The notes under the pieces were generated by a model. That model did no database searches. It saw nothing but the letters and a program-made list of their open reading frames with translations, and was not told where the DNA came from. DNA of 52,656 bases from Chlamydiia bacterium (GTDB taxonomy: Bacteria > Chlamydiota > Chlamydiia > Chlamydiales > Rhabdochlamydiaceae). The stretch is from the NCBI GenBank assembly GCA_021324995.1, contig JAJPIB010000069.1:1-52656 (forward strand), written 5' to 3'. The position numbers and the translations under genes are program-made. The number at the start of each line of letters is the position of its first letter. The first letter of the stretch is position 1. This document shows, in pieces, positions 24,429 through 32,799 of this stretch.

Positions 24429-24582
24429 GATTTGAAAATTTGGATTTAAGACCGAGCCAAAGCCCCGGGATTGGGTGATCGAATCTAGCCCCTATTTCTA
24501 ATAGTGGCGACGATTCGATCGCATCAATCGCGGGAGCTTTCGCTTCGGTCCTAAACCCAATTTTCAGCCGCGTTGGCTATAG
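24421..24582. repeat. Palindromic element copy D (full length, degenerate ends)
   Basis: It has the whole inner body: GAAAATTTGGATTTAAGACC, CCCCGGGATTGGGTGATCG, the central CCCCTATTTCTAATAGTGG hairpin, GCTTTCGCTTCGGTCCTAAA and the right arm. The outer arms have drifted: CTCTAGCC on the left and GGCTATAG on the right replace TATACCC/GGGTATA, yet still pair with each other. The right arm contains the last codons and the TGA stop (24564-24566) of the large minus-strand gene. Confidence 0.88.
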
Positions 24583-26579
24583 TCGCCAAACGGGGGAATA
24601 TTTTCATCATTTTCTGACCCAAAGGAGAATTGAGAATACCCAGGAGGTCCGACAATAGGGCTTATCGCTTGACCCAATTCATCAAAATCAATCTTCCCAA
24701 AATCACCATAACCAGAAAAGTTAAGATTCATGGGAATTCCAAACTGCTCATCCTCGGAATCGATCAGTCTCACAGGGCTGACGGCAATCCCCAGTTCCCT
24801 ATCTTCTGAATCGCGAGTAACTTGTAAGCGACCGAGTGGATGCGTTAGCTCGGTTGCTGATAACTCATCACAACTCTCGAAGGTTTGGAGAGCTCCTCGG
24901 GATTTTTTTTGGACTTCCCGCTCTGTGATTTGCAGTTGGGCGGCTGGAGGGGAGACTCTTCCAGTGACGTGGTGAGGACCGCTCGTTTTTAAGACACGTT
25001 GCGTAGAGATCGGAATATTTGCTGATTCGGCTTGAAGTTTTTCCTTGTAAACTTTTTGGGCAATATCGACCGCATCGACAAGATCCTCAGGACAGAATGT
25101 CGTTTCTTCCAGGAAGCATTTCGTGATAAAGTCACGAATTCTAACTAAGCGAGTATTCGCTGCGTTGAGTTGCTCCTGATTTAAAATGCGATGCTTAGGA
25201 TTATTTTGCAGCGTATTAAAAGTTCCATTGATGGCATGTTCGACACCTTCCGCAATCAACACCTCAAAATTGCCTTCATCCTTTCCTTCTGTATCGATTC
25301 CCATCTTTTCAGAAATCGAGTCCATGTAAAGAATGGTCCCTTTTTCCAATTTTTTCATGATATCAAATAAGTTCCATTTTGAAACGATTTGATACAGTTG
25401 ATTAATGTGTTCCTTGGTTAGATGTTTATTGGTTCGTTCATCCTTGTCGAGATAGAGCAAATCGACCGTGCAGCTCGAACACATCTGACCTTTTGCATAG
25501 AGAGGATCAATTCGAATAGGGAAGTTGTCTTCGACATCAAATAATGTCGATCCTTTAAAGCCATCGTGTTTTCCATCGCGAAGTCCAATAGCGAGTGCTG
25601 CAATAGTCATGAGAGTGAATTCATAAACGTCTGCCTCTTGGGTATCGCATAAGAAGGGTTGTACAATGCCAACGACGGCGCTAGCAGTTGAAAAGACTTC
25701 AGACTTAACTGGAAGAGCCGATTTTTCATCATCATCGATATCCCATTCTTCTGTGCCGCTAAAAGACCTTAGAGGAGAGGGTATAATTTTTTTGGGTTCT
25801 TTTTCTTCAGAGCTAGGTGTTACTTCAGAAGAGAAGCTTTGGCTTTGATCTCCCTCTTCTGTTCGTGTGAAATCCGAAGATGCAACACTTCTCCTCAGTT
25901 GAGGAGAAGTGCCTTTGCTCAAGCTTTCTTCTACGCTTTGCGTGAAATCGGAAGAGTTTGTTGTTATTGCGTCGGGATCTTGAGCGTCCCATTCCAGTTC
26001 AAATTGCATCATGGGATCGTAAAGCATTTGAGTGGATTGCTTTATAAGAGGCTTGTTTTGGCAATAAACTTTTTGGTGTCCATTCCAAAGGTCTTCTGTC
26101 GTGTCCTCGTCGTCCACTTGTTCGTATAAAGGCAAATCGAGCATCGCACAATACATCCCTGGAAGGACATGTTTGCCTAGCCCGAGCAGATTTACAGTGT
26201 TGCGAGCTAAGATTTCCATGCAAGCGCGTTTACGCCCTACCTTAAAGACAGCGATCTCTTTAAAGGGATTCAGTAAACTTGTCGGATCTTTTTTCTTAAG
26301 GAGGAAAACCCCAGAGACAAGAGGAGAGACCTGTAATGTGTTATCGTCAAGTTGCGTTAAAAGGGAACACATTTCAGAGACAGCGGTTTTATCGCTAGGA
26401 TCAATCCCTAAATCTTTTAAAAGAGGTGTGACATTATTTAGATTATCACTTTTCAAGACAGTGATGGCTCGTGAAAAAACATCCCCGATTTTTTCGTGAG
26501 ATGGCATTGTTTCCGCAAACGGAATAGCACGAGGTGTTTGATTGATAAAATCCTCTTTGTTTCTAAAATATACGCTCAT
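24564..26579 (-). CDS. Large hypothetical protein with PI3/4-kinase-like pattern (candidate effector)
   Basis: A 671-residue protein with no signal peptide or membrane helix. Residues 88-115 (SGVFLLKKKD...EIAVFKVGRK) resemble a kinase N-lobe with a beta-3 Lys. ARNTVNLLGLGKHVLPGMYC (125-144) and VVGIVQPFL (302-310) fit the next elements. ALAIGLRDGKHDGFKG followed by FPIRIDP (328-359) resembles a catalytic D-x-H loop and a metal-binding IDP motif, as in PI3/4-kinase-like or actin-fragmin kinases. A Ser/Glu-rich disordered insertion with a repeated SSDFT (209-213, 234-238) splits the lobes. The C-terminal 130 residues are also low in complexity. Kinase activity is inference, and some motif residues are non-canonical. 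AAGG precedes the ATG; the stop is supplied by repeat D. It may be a type III effector. Confidence 0.55.
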   Translation of the reverse strand: MSVYFRNKEDFINQTPRAIPFAETMPSHEKIGDVFSRAITVLKSDNLNNVTPLLKDLGIDPSDKTAVSEMCSLLTQLDDNTLQVSPLVSGVFLLKKKDPTSLLNPFKEIAVFKVGRKRACMEILARNTVNLLGLGKHVLPGMYCAMLDLPLYEQVDDEDTTEDLWNGHQKVYCQNKPLIKQSTQMLYDPMMQFELEWDAQDPDAITTNSSDFTQSVEESLSKGTSPQLRRSVASSDFTRTEEGDQSQSFSSEVTPSSEEKEPKKIIPSPLRSFSGTEEWDIDDDEKSALPVKSEVFSTASAVVGIVQPFLCDTQEADVYEFTLMTIAALAIGLRDGKHDGFKGSTLFDVEDNFPIRIDPLYAKGQMCSSCTVDLLYLDKDERTNKHLTKEHINQLYQIVSKWNLFDIMKKLEKGTILYMDSISEKMGIDTEGKDEGNFEVLIAEGVEHAINGTFNTLQNNPKHRILNQEQLNAANTRLVRIRDFITKCFLEETTFCPEDLVDAVDIAQKVYKEKLQAESANIPISTQRVLKTSGPHHVTGRVSPPAAQLQITEREVQKKSRGALQTFESCDELSATELTHPLGRLQVTRDSEDRELGIAVSPVRLIDSEDEQFGIPMNLNFSGYGDFGKIDFDELGQAISPIVGPPGYSQFSFGSENDENIPPFGDYSQRG

Positions 26580-26660
26580 GATTTGGCCTTAAATTAAAAA
26601 TTTAATTCAAGATAGTTTATCAGTGAGCTTATTTACTATCAATAATTAAAAAAGGATTGA

Positions 26661-27167
26661 TTAATTATTTTCGATATCATTATTTAGCTTTTCAAGCATT
26701 TTTTTCTCGAAAATCATTAAGAGGCGATTAATTTCTAAAGGAGAATCTTTAAATGTGGGTGATTTGAGAGACTTTTTTGTTTTTGTTTCTTTTTTTTTCA
26801 GAAAAGTAATAAAAGCATCAATAGTTTGCGTTTTAGCACTGCAGTTTCGACAGCGGATAGAAAGCTCTCGATCGTTTGTAACAACAGTGATTTGAGAAGG
26901 TGTGTTAGAGTCGATGACCTCTTTGGAAATATACTCATCTGCAGTTAACGATTTCGAGGTATAGACTAGCTCGATAGCGTCAAAATGTCCTCGAGATGAA
27001 TAAGGAAGGTGTTGTTCAGCGCCGTCAAAAACTAAAGTGATGCACAGTTTTGCCCGGGATGCAATGGCATTGATCTCTTCGATCAATTTTTGACGACTTT
27101 TCTCCAAAGGTCCGCCTTTTTTTGAGGTGCGGAAGAGAAGATTGTAAGCATCAACTAGGTAATGCAT
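26661..27167 (-). CDS. YacP/NYN-domain RNase-like protein
   Basis: A 169-residue protein from the ATG at 27167. It has the NYN (PIN-like) nuclease pattern: MHYLVDAYNLLF with the first acidic residue, TLVFDGAEQHLPYS, LVYTSKSLTADEYI with the next acidic site, and ITVVTNDRELSIRC with a further Asp. YacP (Rae1) cleaves mRNA in the ribosome A site in Bacillus; that role in chlamydiae is inferred. The C terminus is a basic tail (KKKETKTKKSLKS). It overlaps the rdgB gene by 17 nt and is probably translated with it. Confidence 0.82.
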   Translation of the reverse strand: MHYLVDAYNLLFRTSKKGGPLEKSRQKLIEEINAIASRAKLCITLVFDGAEQHLPYSSRGHFDAIELVYTSKSLTADEYISKEVIDSNTPSQITVVTNDRELSIRCRNCSAKTQTIDAFITFLKKKETKTKKSLKSPTFKDSPLEINRLLMIFEKKMLEKLNNDIENN

Positions 27168-27771
27168 CGGCCGAATCTTTCTCAATCGCTTCTAAAAAAG
27201 GAAGGAGCTTATCCAGAGCTTTTCTTCGATGAGAGATGCGATTTTTTGTGTCTTCGTCCAGTTCTGCAAAGGTTTTTCCATATTCATGTTTGACAAAGAT
27301 GGAGTCGTAGCCAAATCCAAGGCTGCCCTTCTCCTGATCGATGATCATCCCTTCCGAGACGCCTTTTGTTGTTTTCTTGACACCTTGTGGAGAAGCCAAA
27401 GCGATCCAGCATTCGAAGTATCCCTGCCGATTTGTGTCAGACAAATGGCTCATATCTTGAAGGAGTTTCTTTCGATTCTCTTTATCTGTCGCATGCTCTG
27501 AGGCGTACCTTCGTGAGCAGACTCCTGGAGCCCCTTGTAATGCGGGAATAACTAGACCAGAATCATCAGCAATGGCCCAACGGTTCAATGTTTTAGCTGC
27601 GTGTTCCGCCTTGATGATTGCATTCTCTTCAAACGTTTTCCCCGTCTCTTGAGGCGGTGTGTAATTAGGAAAATCGAGAAGGCTGAGGAGATCAAAATTT
27701 CCCATTTTCTTTAAAATGGCGCGAAATTCTCTGATCTTGTGCATGTTGTTGCTGGCAATAACAAGTTCCAT
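27151..27771 (-). CDS. rdgB: dITP/XTP pyrophosphatase (RdgB/HAM1)
   Basis: It hydrolyses dITP, ITP and XTP to monophosphates, keeping deaminated purines out of nucleic acids. The 206-residue protein shows the family motifs in order: ASNNMHKIREF, TFEENAIIKAEHAA, AIADDSGLVIPALQGAPGV, SRRYA, LGFGYDSIF, and SHRRKAL near the end. These form the nucleotide pocket and the metal site. It is the upstream partner of the NYN nuclease gene with a 17-nt overlap. From memory it is close to ung in C. trachomatis (CT606/CT607). Confidence 0.95.
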   Translation of the reverse strand: MELVIASNNMHKIREFRAILKKMGNFDLLSLLDFPNYTPPQETGKTFEENAIIKAEHAAKTLNRWAIADDSGLVIPALQGAPGVCSRRYASEHATDKENRKKLLQDMSHLSDTNRQGYFECWIALASPQGVKKTTKGVSEGMIIDQEKGSLGFGYDSIFVKHEYGKTFAELDEDTKNRISHRRKALDKLLPFLEAIEKDSADALPS

Positions 27772-27887
27772 AAAAATCCGCTGCCCTGGGCAAATGAGGT
27801 TAATCCAATCTATTTAAAGGAAAATACCCTAAATGCGAAAAAATACCAAGCCAAGGTGTAACAAAACCAGACACGACATTATAAATG

Positions 27888-27910
27888 CTGCCGCTTCGCA
27901 GAAGCGGCAG
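27888..27910 (-). terminator. Hairpin at the greA 3' end
   Basis: CTGCCGCTTC-GCA-GAAGCGGCAG, a perfect 10-bp stem with a 3-nt loop, lies 14 nt after the greA stop codon. The downstream sequence (CATTTATAATG) has no strong T-run, so termination is probable but not certain. Confidence 0.6.
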
Positions 27911-27923
27911 GGGATGGAATGGA

Positions 27924-30083
27924 TTACAGATAGCTGCGGATGGAAATGATCGTCAACTCATCGCCTTGGACAGGAGAGGTGTCTCCCACTTTTTTCCCTT
28001 TGAGAGCTTGGGCGAGTTTGGATTGGAAGGAAAGAATGTTCTTCTCTGGATCGGCGTCCCATGGTCCAAGAAGCGTGTAGGCGATTGTTTTGCCACTTTT
28101 GTTTTTGCATTCAACAACAGTTCCGACGCCCACTTCGCTAGTGATGATATCTTCCTTTGTAAAGACTCGCGCGCTATTGAGTTGGTCGGAGAGCATTTTA
28201 AGCTCTGACTGAAGGCGATCCCTCTTTTCTAGCGCAGCTTTGAATTCTGCATTTTCTCGCAAGTCGCCGTGCGAGCGAGCTACTTCAATTTCCTTAGCGT
28301 TTTCAATTGTTTCAACCGTGGCAATCTGCTGGATGCGTTGCTGGAGTTTGAGATAGCCCTCATGGGTTGTCCAAATGATATGCTCATCACTTCCTGAAGA
28401 GGATTCTTGTTTTTTCCTCGATTTGGAAATGGATGGGTGAGCAACTTCTGCAAGGGATTGGAAAATCTTTTGGTCGTGATCGCTCAACGAGTGAGATTTT
28501 GAAGCGAGTAAGATGAATTCTTTTGCATCCTCCGCAGATCCCGCTGCCATCATTTGTCTAACGATGGCAAAGCGATCTCCGGAAAGAAGGGCATGGATTT
28601 TTTTTACCATTTCGCGCTGTTCTGGATTGTTTTCAATCTGACTTAAAAGAATGAGAAGACCTTCGAAGAACCGGATCTTTCCTTGTTTATCGCTAAAAGG
28701 AATTGCTTTTTGAGTCTGCAGCTTTTGAAAGTACCACATGAATGCTTCTGGATGGCGTGCGGGATGGGTGTAAAGATCTTGGAATTTCTTTTTCAGTTCA
28801 TCATCCGTTTCTGCTGAAATCAATTCGGCCAGAATGTAGTCGCGAAGCGGAGCTTGTCCAATTTTGAATAGGAGATCTAAAAAGCTTTCTTTCCAGTCGG
28901 CGCGGAGCTTTCTCGCCTCAACGAGAACACGCTTTTTAAAACTGAGGACTTCAATCGAATCGATGATTTTTTCAATCGACTCGAAGCTTTGAATGAGTTC
29001 ATTGATTGCAGGAAGCTCTTTCGCGTTGTTTAAATCCTGCAGAAAGAAATGAATTTGAAGTTGCTGCGCGGGGCTGATTTCTTTAAAAGAAAGCATTTCC
29101 GACATTTTTCCAAGGAGAGTTGCTTTAAATTCAGCATTCTTTAGTGTCTCGGGAAAATCTCGAAGAAACGTGTAAACCATTTGGATCAGCGTGTTTGCAT
29201 CTGGCTTGTTTTCCAAGACGCGCTGCAATCTTTCTTCATGAGACAGCTCGCTCTTTCTGAGGCGGAAGGGTTCGCGAAGAGATTCGGGGGTCTCGATCAT
29301 TGTATCTTTTTTGATTTTACCCCTGGTGTTTTGCCACCAACGCGTCCATTCTGCAGCTGGAATGACTAAGTCGCAAAGTTCGTCTTTAATTTCCGCCGCT
29401 GTTTTAGGTCCCATATCTCTGAGAAGCATGCGAATGACTTCGCCCGCGTCTTCTTTGGCTTTCTTCTCTAAGAGGTCGGGGTTCCCAAATCGAAGCGCAA
29501 GGAAATGATCGTCCGGAATCGGAACCAATGTTTTAAAGGCTGTCGCAAAAGAGAGTTCTTTTCTTCCAGGGACGTAGTCGAACTCTAAAGTAAGCTGCTC
29601 GCGAACAAGAGAGACATCGACGATTTCACCGGCTCCCCATCCTCCTGTATGAAATACATATTTACCTTTATCCATGTGCGAGAGGAGTTCATAATTGCTA
29701 ATTGCGCCTTGAAATTTTTCTCTTCCTCTCAACCCGATGAGACGGATCTTGTCATTGAAATATTTTTGATCAGAATAGCGGTTTTTAAGATAACTGTAAG
29801 CGAGTTCTGCCAAGGCTTCGCTATTGATTGTTTGGATATCGATGATGAGTTTGAGGACTTCGCGAGATAGATTATCCTCGGGCATTTTTTGCCAAAGAGG
29901 CAGGATTCTGTCGACGTGTCTACCAAAAAGTTCTGCGATATCGGAGGATTTTACGGCTCGAAGGATTTCGCAGACCTCTTCTGCCTCCAATTCATCTCCT
30001 GAGCAGTATTCTTCCCAAAGTTTCAGGAAAGAGGGATAGTCGTGGTTGGCGATATGAGTCTGAAAGTCCTTAAGATAACCCAT
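27924..30083 (-). CDS. greA: Transcription elongation factor GreA with long chlamydial N-terminal extension
   Basis: GreA rescues backtracked RNA polymerase by stimulating transcript cleavage. The last 155 residues of this 719-residue protein are GreA: WTTHEGYLKLQQRI, a coiled coil with the acidic-tip region HGDLRENAEFKAA (near 605-617), and the C-terminal domain VGVGTVVECKNKSG...GDTSPVQGDELTIIS. The N-terminal 560 residues are helical-repeat-like, with no known motif apart from a region (YVFHTGGWGAGEIVDV) that resembles a CarD/Tudor-like beta barrel. Chlamydial GreA proteins are known to be about 715 residues, so this is a lineage marker. The single gene has a hairpin downstream. The 355-bp gap upstream (30084-30438) holds a 45-bp palindrome and no supported gene. 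Confidence 0.93.
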   Translation of the reverse strand: MGYLKDFQTHIANHDYPSFLKLWEEYCSGDELEAEEVCEILRAVKSSDIAELFGRHVDRILPLWQKMPEDNLSREVLKLIIDIQTINSEALAELAYSYLKNRYSDQKYFNDKIRLIGLRGREKFQGAISNYELLSHMDKGKYVFHTGGWGAGEIVDVSLVREQLTLEFDYVPGRKELSFATAFKTLVPIPDDHFLALRFGNPDLLEKKAKEDAGEVIRMLLRDMGPKTAAEIKDELCDLVIPAAEWTRWWQNTRGKIKKDTMIETPESLREPFRLRKSELSHEERLQRVLENKPDANTLIQMVYTFLRDFPETLKNAEFKATLLGKMSEMLSFKEISPAQQLQIHFFLQDLNNAKELPAINELIQSFESIEKIIDSIEVLSFKKRVLVEARKLRADWKESFLDLLFKIGQAPLRDYILAELISAETDDELKKKFQDLYTHPARHPEAFMWYFQKLQTQKAIPFSDKQGKIRFFEGLLILLSQIENNPEQREMVKKIHALLSGDRFAIVRQMMAAGSAEDAKEFILLASKSHSLSDHDQKIFQSLAEVAHPSISKSRKKQESSSGSDEHIIWTTHEGYLKLQQRIQQIATVETIENAKEIEVARSHGDLRENAEFKAALEKRDRLQSELKMLSDQLNSARVFTKEDIITSEVGVGTVVECKNKSGKTIAYTLLGPWDADPEKNILSFQSKLAQALKGKKVGDTSPVQGDELTIISIRSYL

Positions 30084-30303
30084 GGATATTCCTTGCTATA
30101 ATTTGAGTGTGAAATGCAGATATTCGTTCGTTGCCTCCAGCCAGTGATTAAATTGTGCTCAATTATGTCGGCCAGAAACTTTTCAAAATATGCACAATGA
30201 TGCCCTTGCATTAGTGGAGTATAGATCGACCTATATTTATCTTCAATTGAAACTATAGCGAGAACATCCTTGTAGAACTGCCGTTATTTTTTGAAATTCA
30301 GTC

Positions 30304-30348
30304 TATACCGGTTCCGTTTCAATGGCCCATTGAAACGGAACCGGTATA
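30304..30348. repeat. 45-bp palindrome, third type
   Basis: TATACCGGTTCCGTTTCAAT followed by GG, then a single central C and the exact reverse complement. Both 22-nt arms are perfect. It lies in the 355-bp gap between divergent genes greA and yjbH-like, about 90 bp before the latter. It is followed by TATGCAAAAAAATT. Function unknown. Being between two 5' ends it is not positioned as a terminator, so an operator or mobile-element remnant is possible. Confidence 0.85.
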
Positions 30349-30438
30349 TGCAAAAAAATTACTTTAGATAGCTCTTGCTTGATAAAAAAAAACTTTCCCT
30401 CTAATTTACCTGCGTAATTTCATAATAATATTTTATTT

Positions 30439-32658
30439 GTGTTGAATAAAGTGATTCAAGGGGTTCGAAGCGCTGTAAGAGAATTCTGGACGGTGATGGC
30501 TCTTTCCTTATGCGCTGTACCTTTCCTGCAATCTTCAGAAAAAAGGCAAATATCTGATGAGGTTAAATCTTATCCCTTTGATGAAGGAGCCTCTCTATTC
30601 CGCGACCTAGAGCTTATAAAAAAAATCGATGATGAAATTCACGATGAGCTCCCTTTCACCTATAACTATGGCATGGTCGGTGGGTATTTCAACATGCCTT
30701 CCGCTCGAATGCCTATACAAGGGGATATCGCTGTTGGGGTTGCGGTCGTTAAGCCCTATGACATCTACGGCGTCAATTTTCAGATGTTTCAGAGGTTGGA
30801 GCTGTGTTTAAACTATCGCGTCTACAAAGGGCTTGTCGAACACAATTTTGGAAAAGAGGGGTTTGGTGACGATGCAGAAAGAATCGGTAACGTCAAGTTA
30901 GGAATCCTTGCTCTGCAGGATGGGTTTCCCTTGCTGCCCGAAATCTCCATAGGCGTTGAAGATTTTATCGGTACTAAGCGATTTAATTCCAAGTACATTG
31001 TAGCCACCAAACAGTTTCTGGATTGGAACCTCGAGCTCACTTTGGGCTATGGAAAAGGCCGCATGAAAGGTTTTTTTGGAGGGGGAGCTTGGAGCCCTTT
31101 TCGTCACTGGAGTGTCCCTCTCTTAAAAGACATTTCATTTTTAGCGGAATACGATGCGATCGATTATAAAAAGCACCCGCATGAGCACCCGTCAGGAAGA
31201 AAGGTTAACTCGAGAATTAATGGGGGAATAGCTTTTGTCGGATGGAACACCTTTCAGTTTTCTTTAAGTTCTATGCGCGGCACTGAGGTCGCAGCTTCCG
31301 CTTCGTTGCGCTATCCGATTGGAACCTCCACAGGGATTTTCCCCAAGATCAACGATGCGGCGATGTATCGATCTCCCGTAGATATTGAGCCACTTGGCGT
31401 TATCCGTACCGAAAGGGATTTTGCTCAAGAAATTGCTTATGCTCTGAGCGATCAGGGGCTCGATCTGTTTATTGCGACGATTGGATATGATGACGATGGA
31501 CGCAAAGAGCTTTATTTGAAAGTGATCAATAACCGTTACCGAGAAGAGAGAGTTGTCCGCGAAAGGATCCAGCACGTTCTCGCCGCCTTAACCCCTTCGG
31601 ACATAGCGATGATTCTTGTGGTCGTCGAAGCGGATGCTCTTCCCTGTCAGGCTTACCGATTTCGCAACGAGGATTTGTGGCGCTGGAGGAATGGTCTGAT
31701 CAGCGATTTTGAGCTGGAGACAGTGGCTCCCATGAGAGAGGCGATTTCTGAGCCTAGTGAATACGATGCGGCCCGTATCTTTAAGCGAAGCAAGTCTATT
31801 TGGACATTCACAATCCGTCCTCGCCTTCTCACTTTGTTCGGTAGCACCACGGGAAAATTTAAATATAACATCAGCGCAGTCGCTTCACCAGAAGGCTACG
31901 TTTTTGATCAGATCTATTACAAACTTCAGGTCAGTTATTCAATTAAGTCAAGCATGCAAGGATTGGGAGGACCAGATCGGGCAAATCCTTCCAGGGAGCT
32001 CATCGTTCGCACCGACACTTTAAAATATTTCCACACCAATTCATTTTCTATGGAGCAGGCATTTTTGCAAAGGGGATGGAATTTAGGAAAAGGATGGTAT
32101 TACCGTTTTGCTGCGGGATACTTTGAGCCCGCCTATGGGGGCGCTGCGACAGAGTTTTTATACTACCCTGTGAATTCCAATTGGGCGATTGGTGTGCAAT
32201 TTGCTTCGGTGCTTAAAAGGCATTACCACGGCGTAGATTTCCGCATGAACACGCTTCAGCTCAGAGGGGGTAAATACGTTAAAGTGCGCTATGTAGGCGT
32301 TCAGTATTTTCTCGAATTTTATTACGATTACAAGCCTTTGAACATCGACATATTGGTGAGTGCAGGGCAGTTTTTGGCAAAAGACAAGGGAGCTCGTGTG
32401 GACGTCGGTCGCTACTTTAGGAGCGGGATGCGTTTTTCTATCTGGTGTACCTTTACCAATGGACACGACAGGGTAAATGGTCATACTTATTTTGACAAAG
32501 GGTTTGCATTCTCTTTACCTCTTGATATTTTCTTAAAGCAAAGCAGTCGAAACTATATCGGATATGCGATGGCAGCATGGCTCCGTGATGTCGGTGCTAG
32601 GGCTGAAACAGGGAAAAAGTTATATTGGACTCTTCAAGAAGAAAGGTACAATTATTAA
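30439..32658 (+). CDS. YjbH-like outer-membrane exopolysaccharide protein
   Basis: A 739-residue protein with an N-terminal signal-like region (REFWTVMALSLCAVPFLQSS). It shows the YjbH family pattern: YNYGMVGGYFNMPSARMPIQG near residues 75-95, LELCLNYRVYKG, GNVKLGILALQDGFPLLPEI, FIGTKRFNSKYIVATK, then paired beta barrels with terminal SFSMEQAFLQRGWNLGKGWY and VRYVGVQYFLEFYYDYKP. In enterobacteria YjbH is an outer-membrane component of an exopolysaccharide operon. Here it could pass or present the mannose-based polymer built by the cluster at 37.7-46.1 kb; this is inference. The start is GTG at 30439, with an ATG at 30496 as an alternative that would shorten the signal peptide. Confidence 0.78.
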   Translation: MLNKVIQGVRSAVREFWTVMALSLCAVPFLQSSEKRQISDEVKSYPFDEGASLFRDLELIKKIDDEIHDELPFTYNYGMVGGYFNMPSARMPIQGDIAVGVAVVKPYDIYGVNFQMFQRLELCLNYRVYKGLVEHNFGKEGFGDDAERIGNVKLGILALQDGFPLLPEISIGVEDFIGTKRFNSKYIVATKQFLDWNLELTLGYGKGRMKGFFGGGAWSPFRHWSVPLLKDISFLAEYDAIDYKKHPHEHPSGRKVNSRINGGIAFVGWNTFQFSLSSMRGTEVAASASLRYPIGTSTGIFPKINDAAMYRSPVDIEPLGVIRTERDFAQEIAYALSDQGLDLFIATIGYDDDGRKELYLKVINNRYREERVVRERIQHVLAALTPSDIAMILVVVEADALPCQAYRFRNEDLWRWRNGLISDFELETVAPMREAISEPSEYDAARIFKRSKSIWTFTIRPRLLTLFGSTTGKFKYNISAVASPEGYVFDQIYYKLQVSYSIKSSMQGLGGPDRANPSRELIVRTDTLKYFHTNSFSMEQAFLQRGWNLGKGWYYRFAAGYFEPAYGGAATEFLYYPVNSNWAIGVQFASVLKRHYHGVDFRMNTLQLRGGKYVKVRYVGVQYFLEFYYDYKPLNIDILVSAGQFLAKDKGARVDVGRYFRSGMRFSIWCTFTNGHDRVNGHTYFDKGFAFSLPLDIFLKQSSRNYIGYAMAAWLRDVGARAETGKKLYWTLQEERYNY

Positions 32659-32799
32659 GAATAGTTTTCTCTTGATTGACTGCGGTGAATATGTCACTCT
32701 GGAGAGATTAATTTAGAGGGTACCAGGCTCTCTGCGCCAAAAATTATACCCTGCTTGTCCTCTTATTCTATTGCAATTTTTCAAAATTGAGGTCGTTGA

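Noticed and set aside
30023..30211. Short minus-strand frame upstream of greA (62 codons)
   Set aside because: It overlaps the greA start in another frame, lacks a ribosome binding site and has no recognisable motif; it might be a fragment but cannot be supported.
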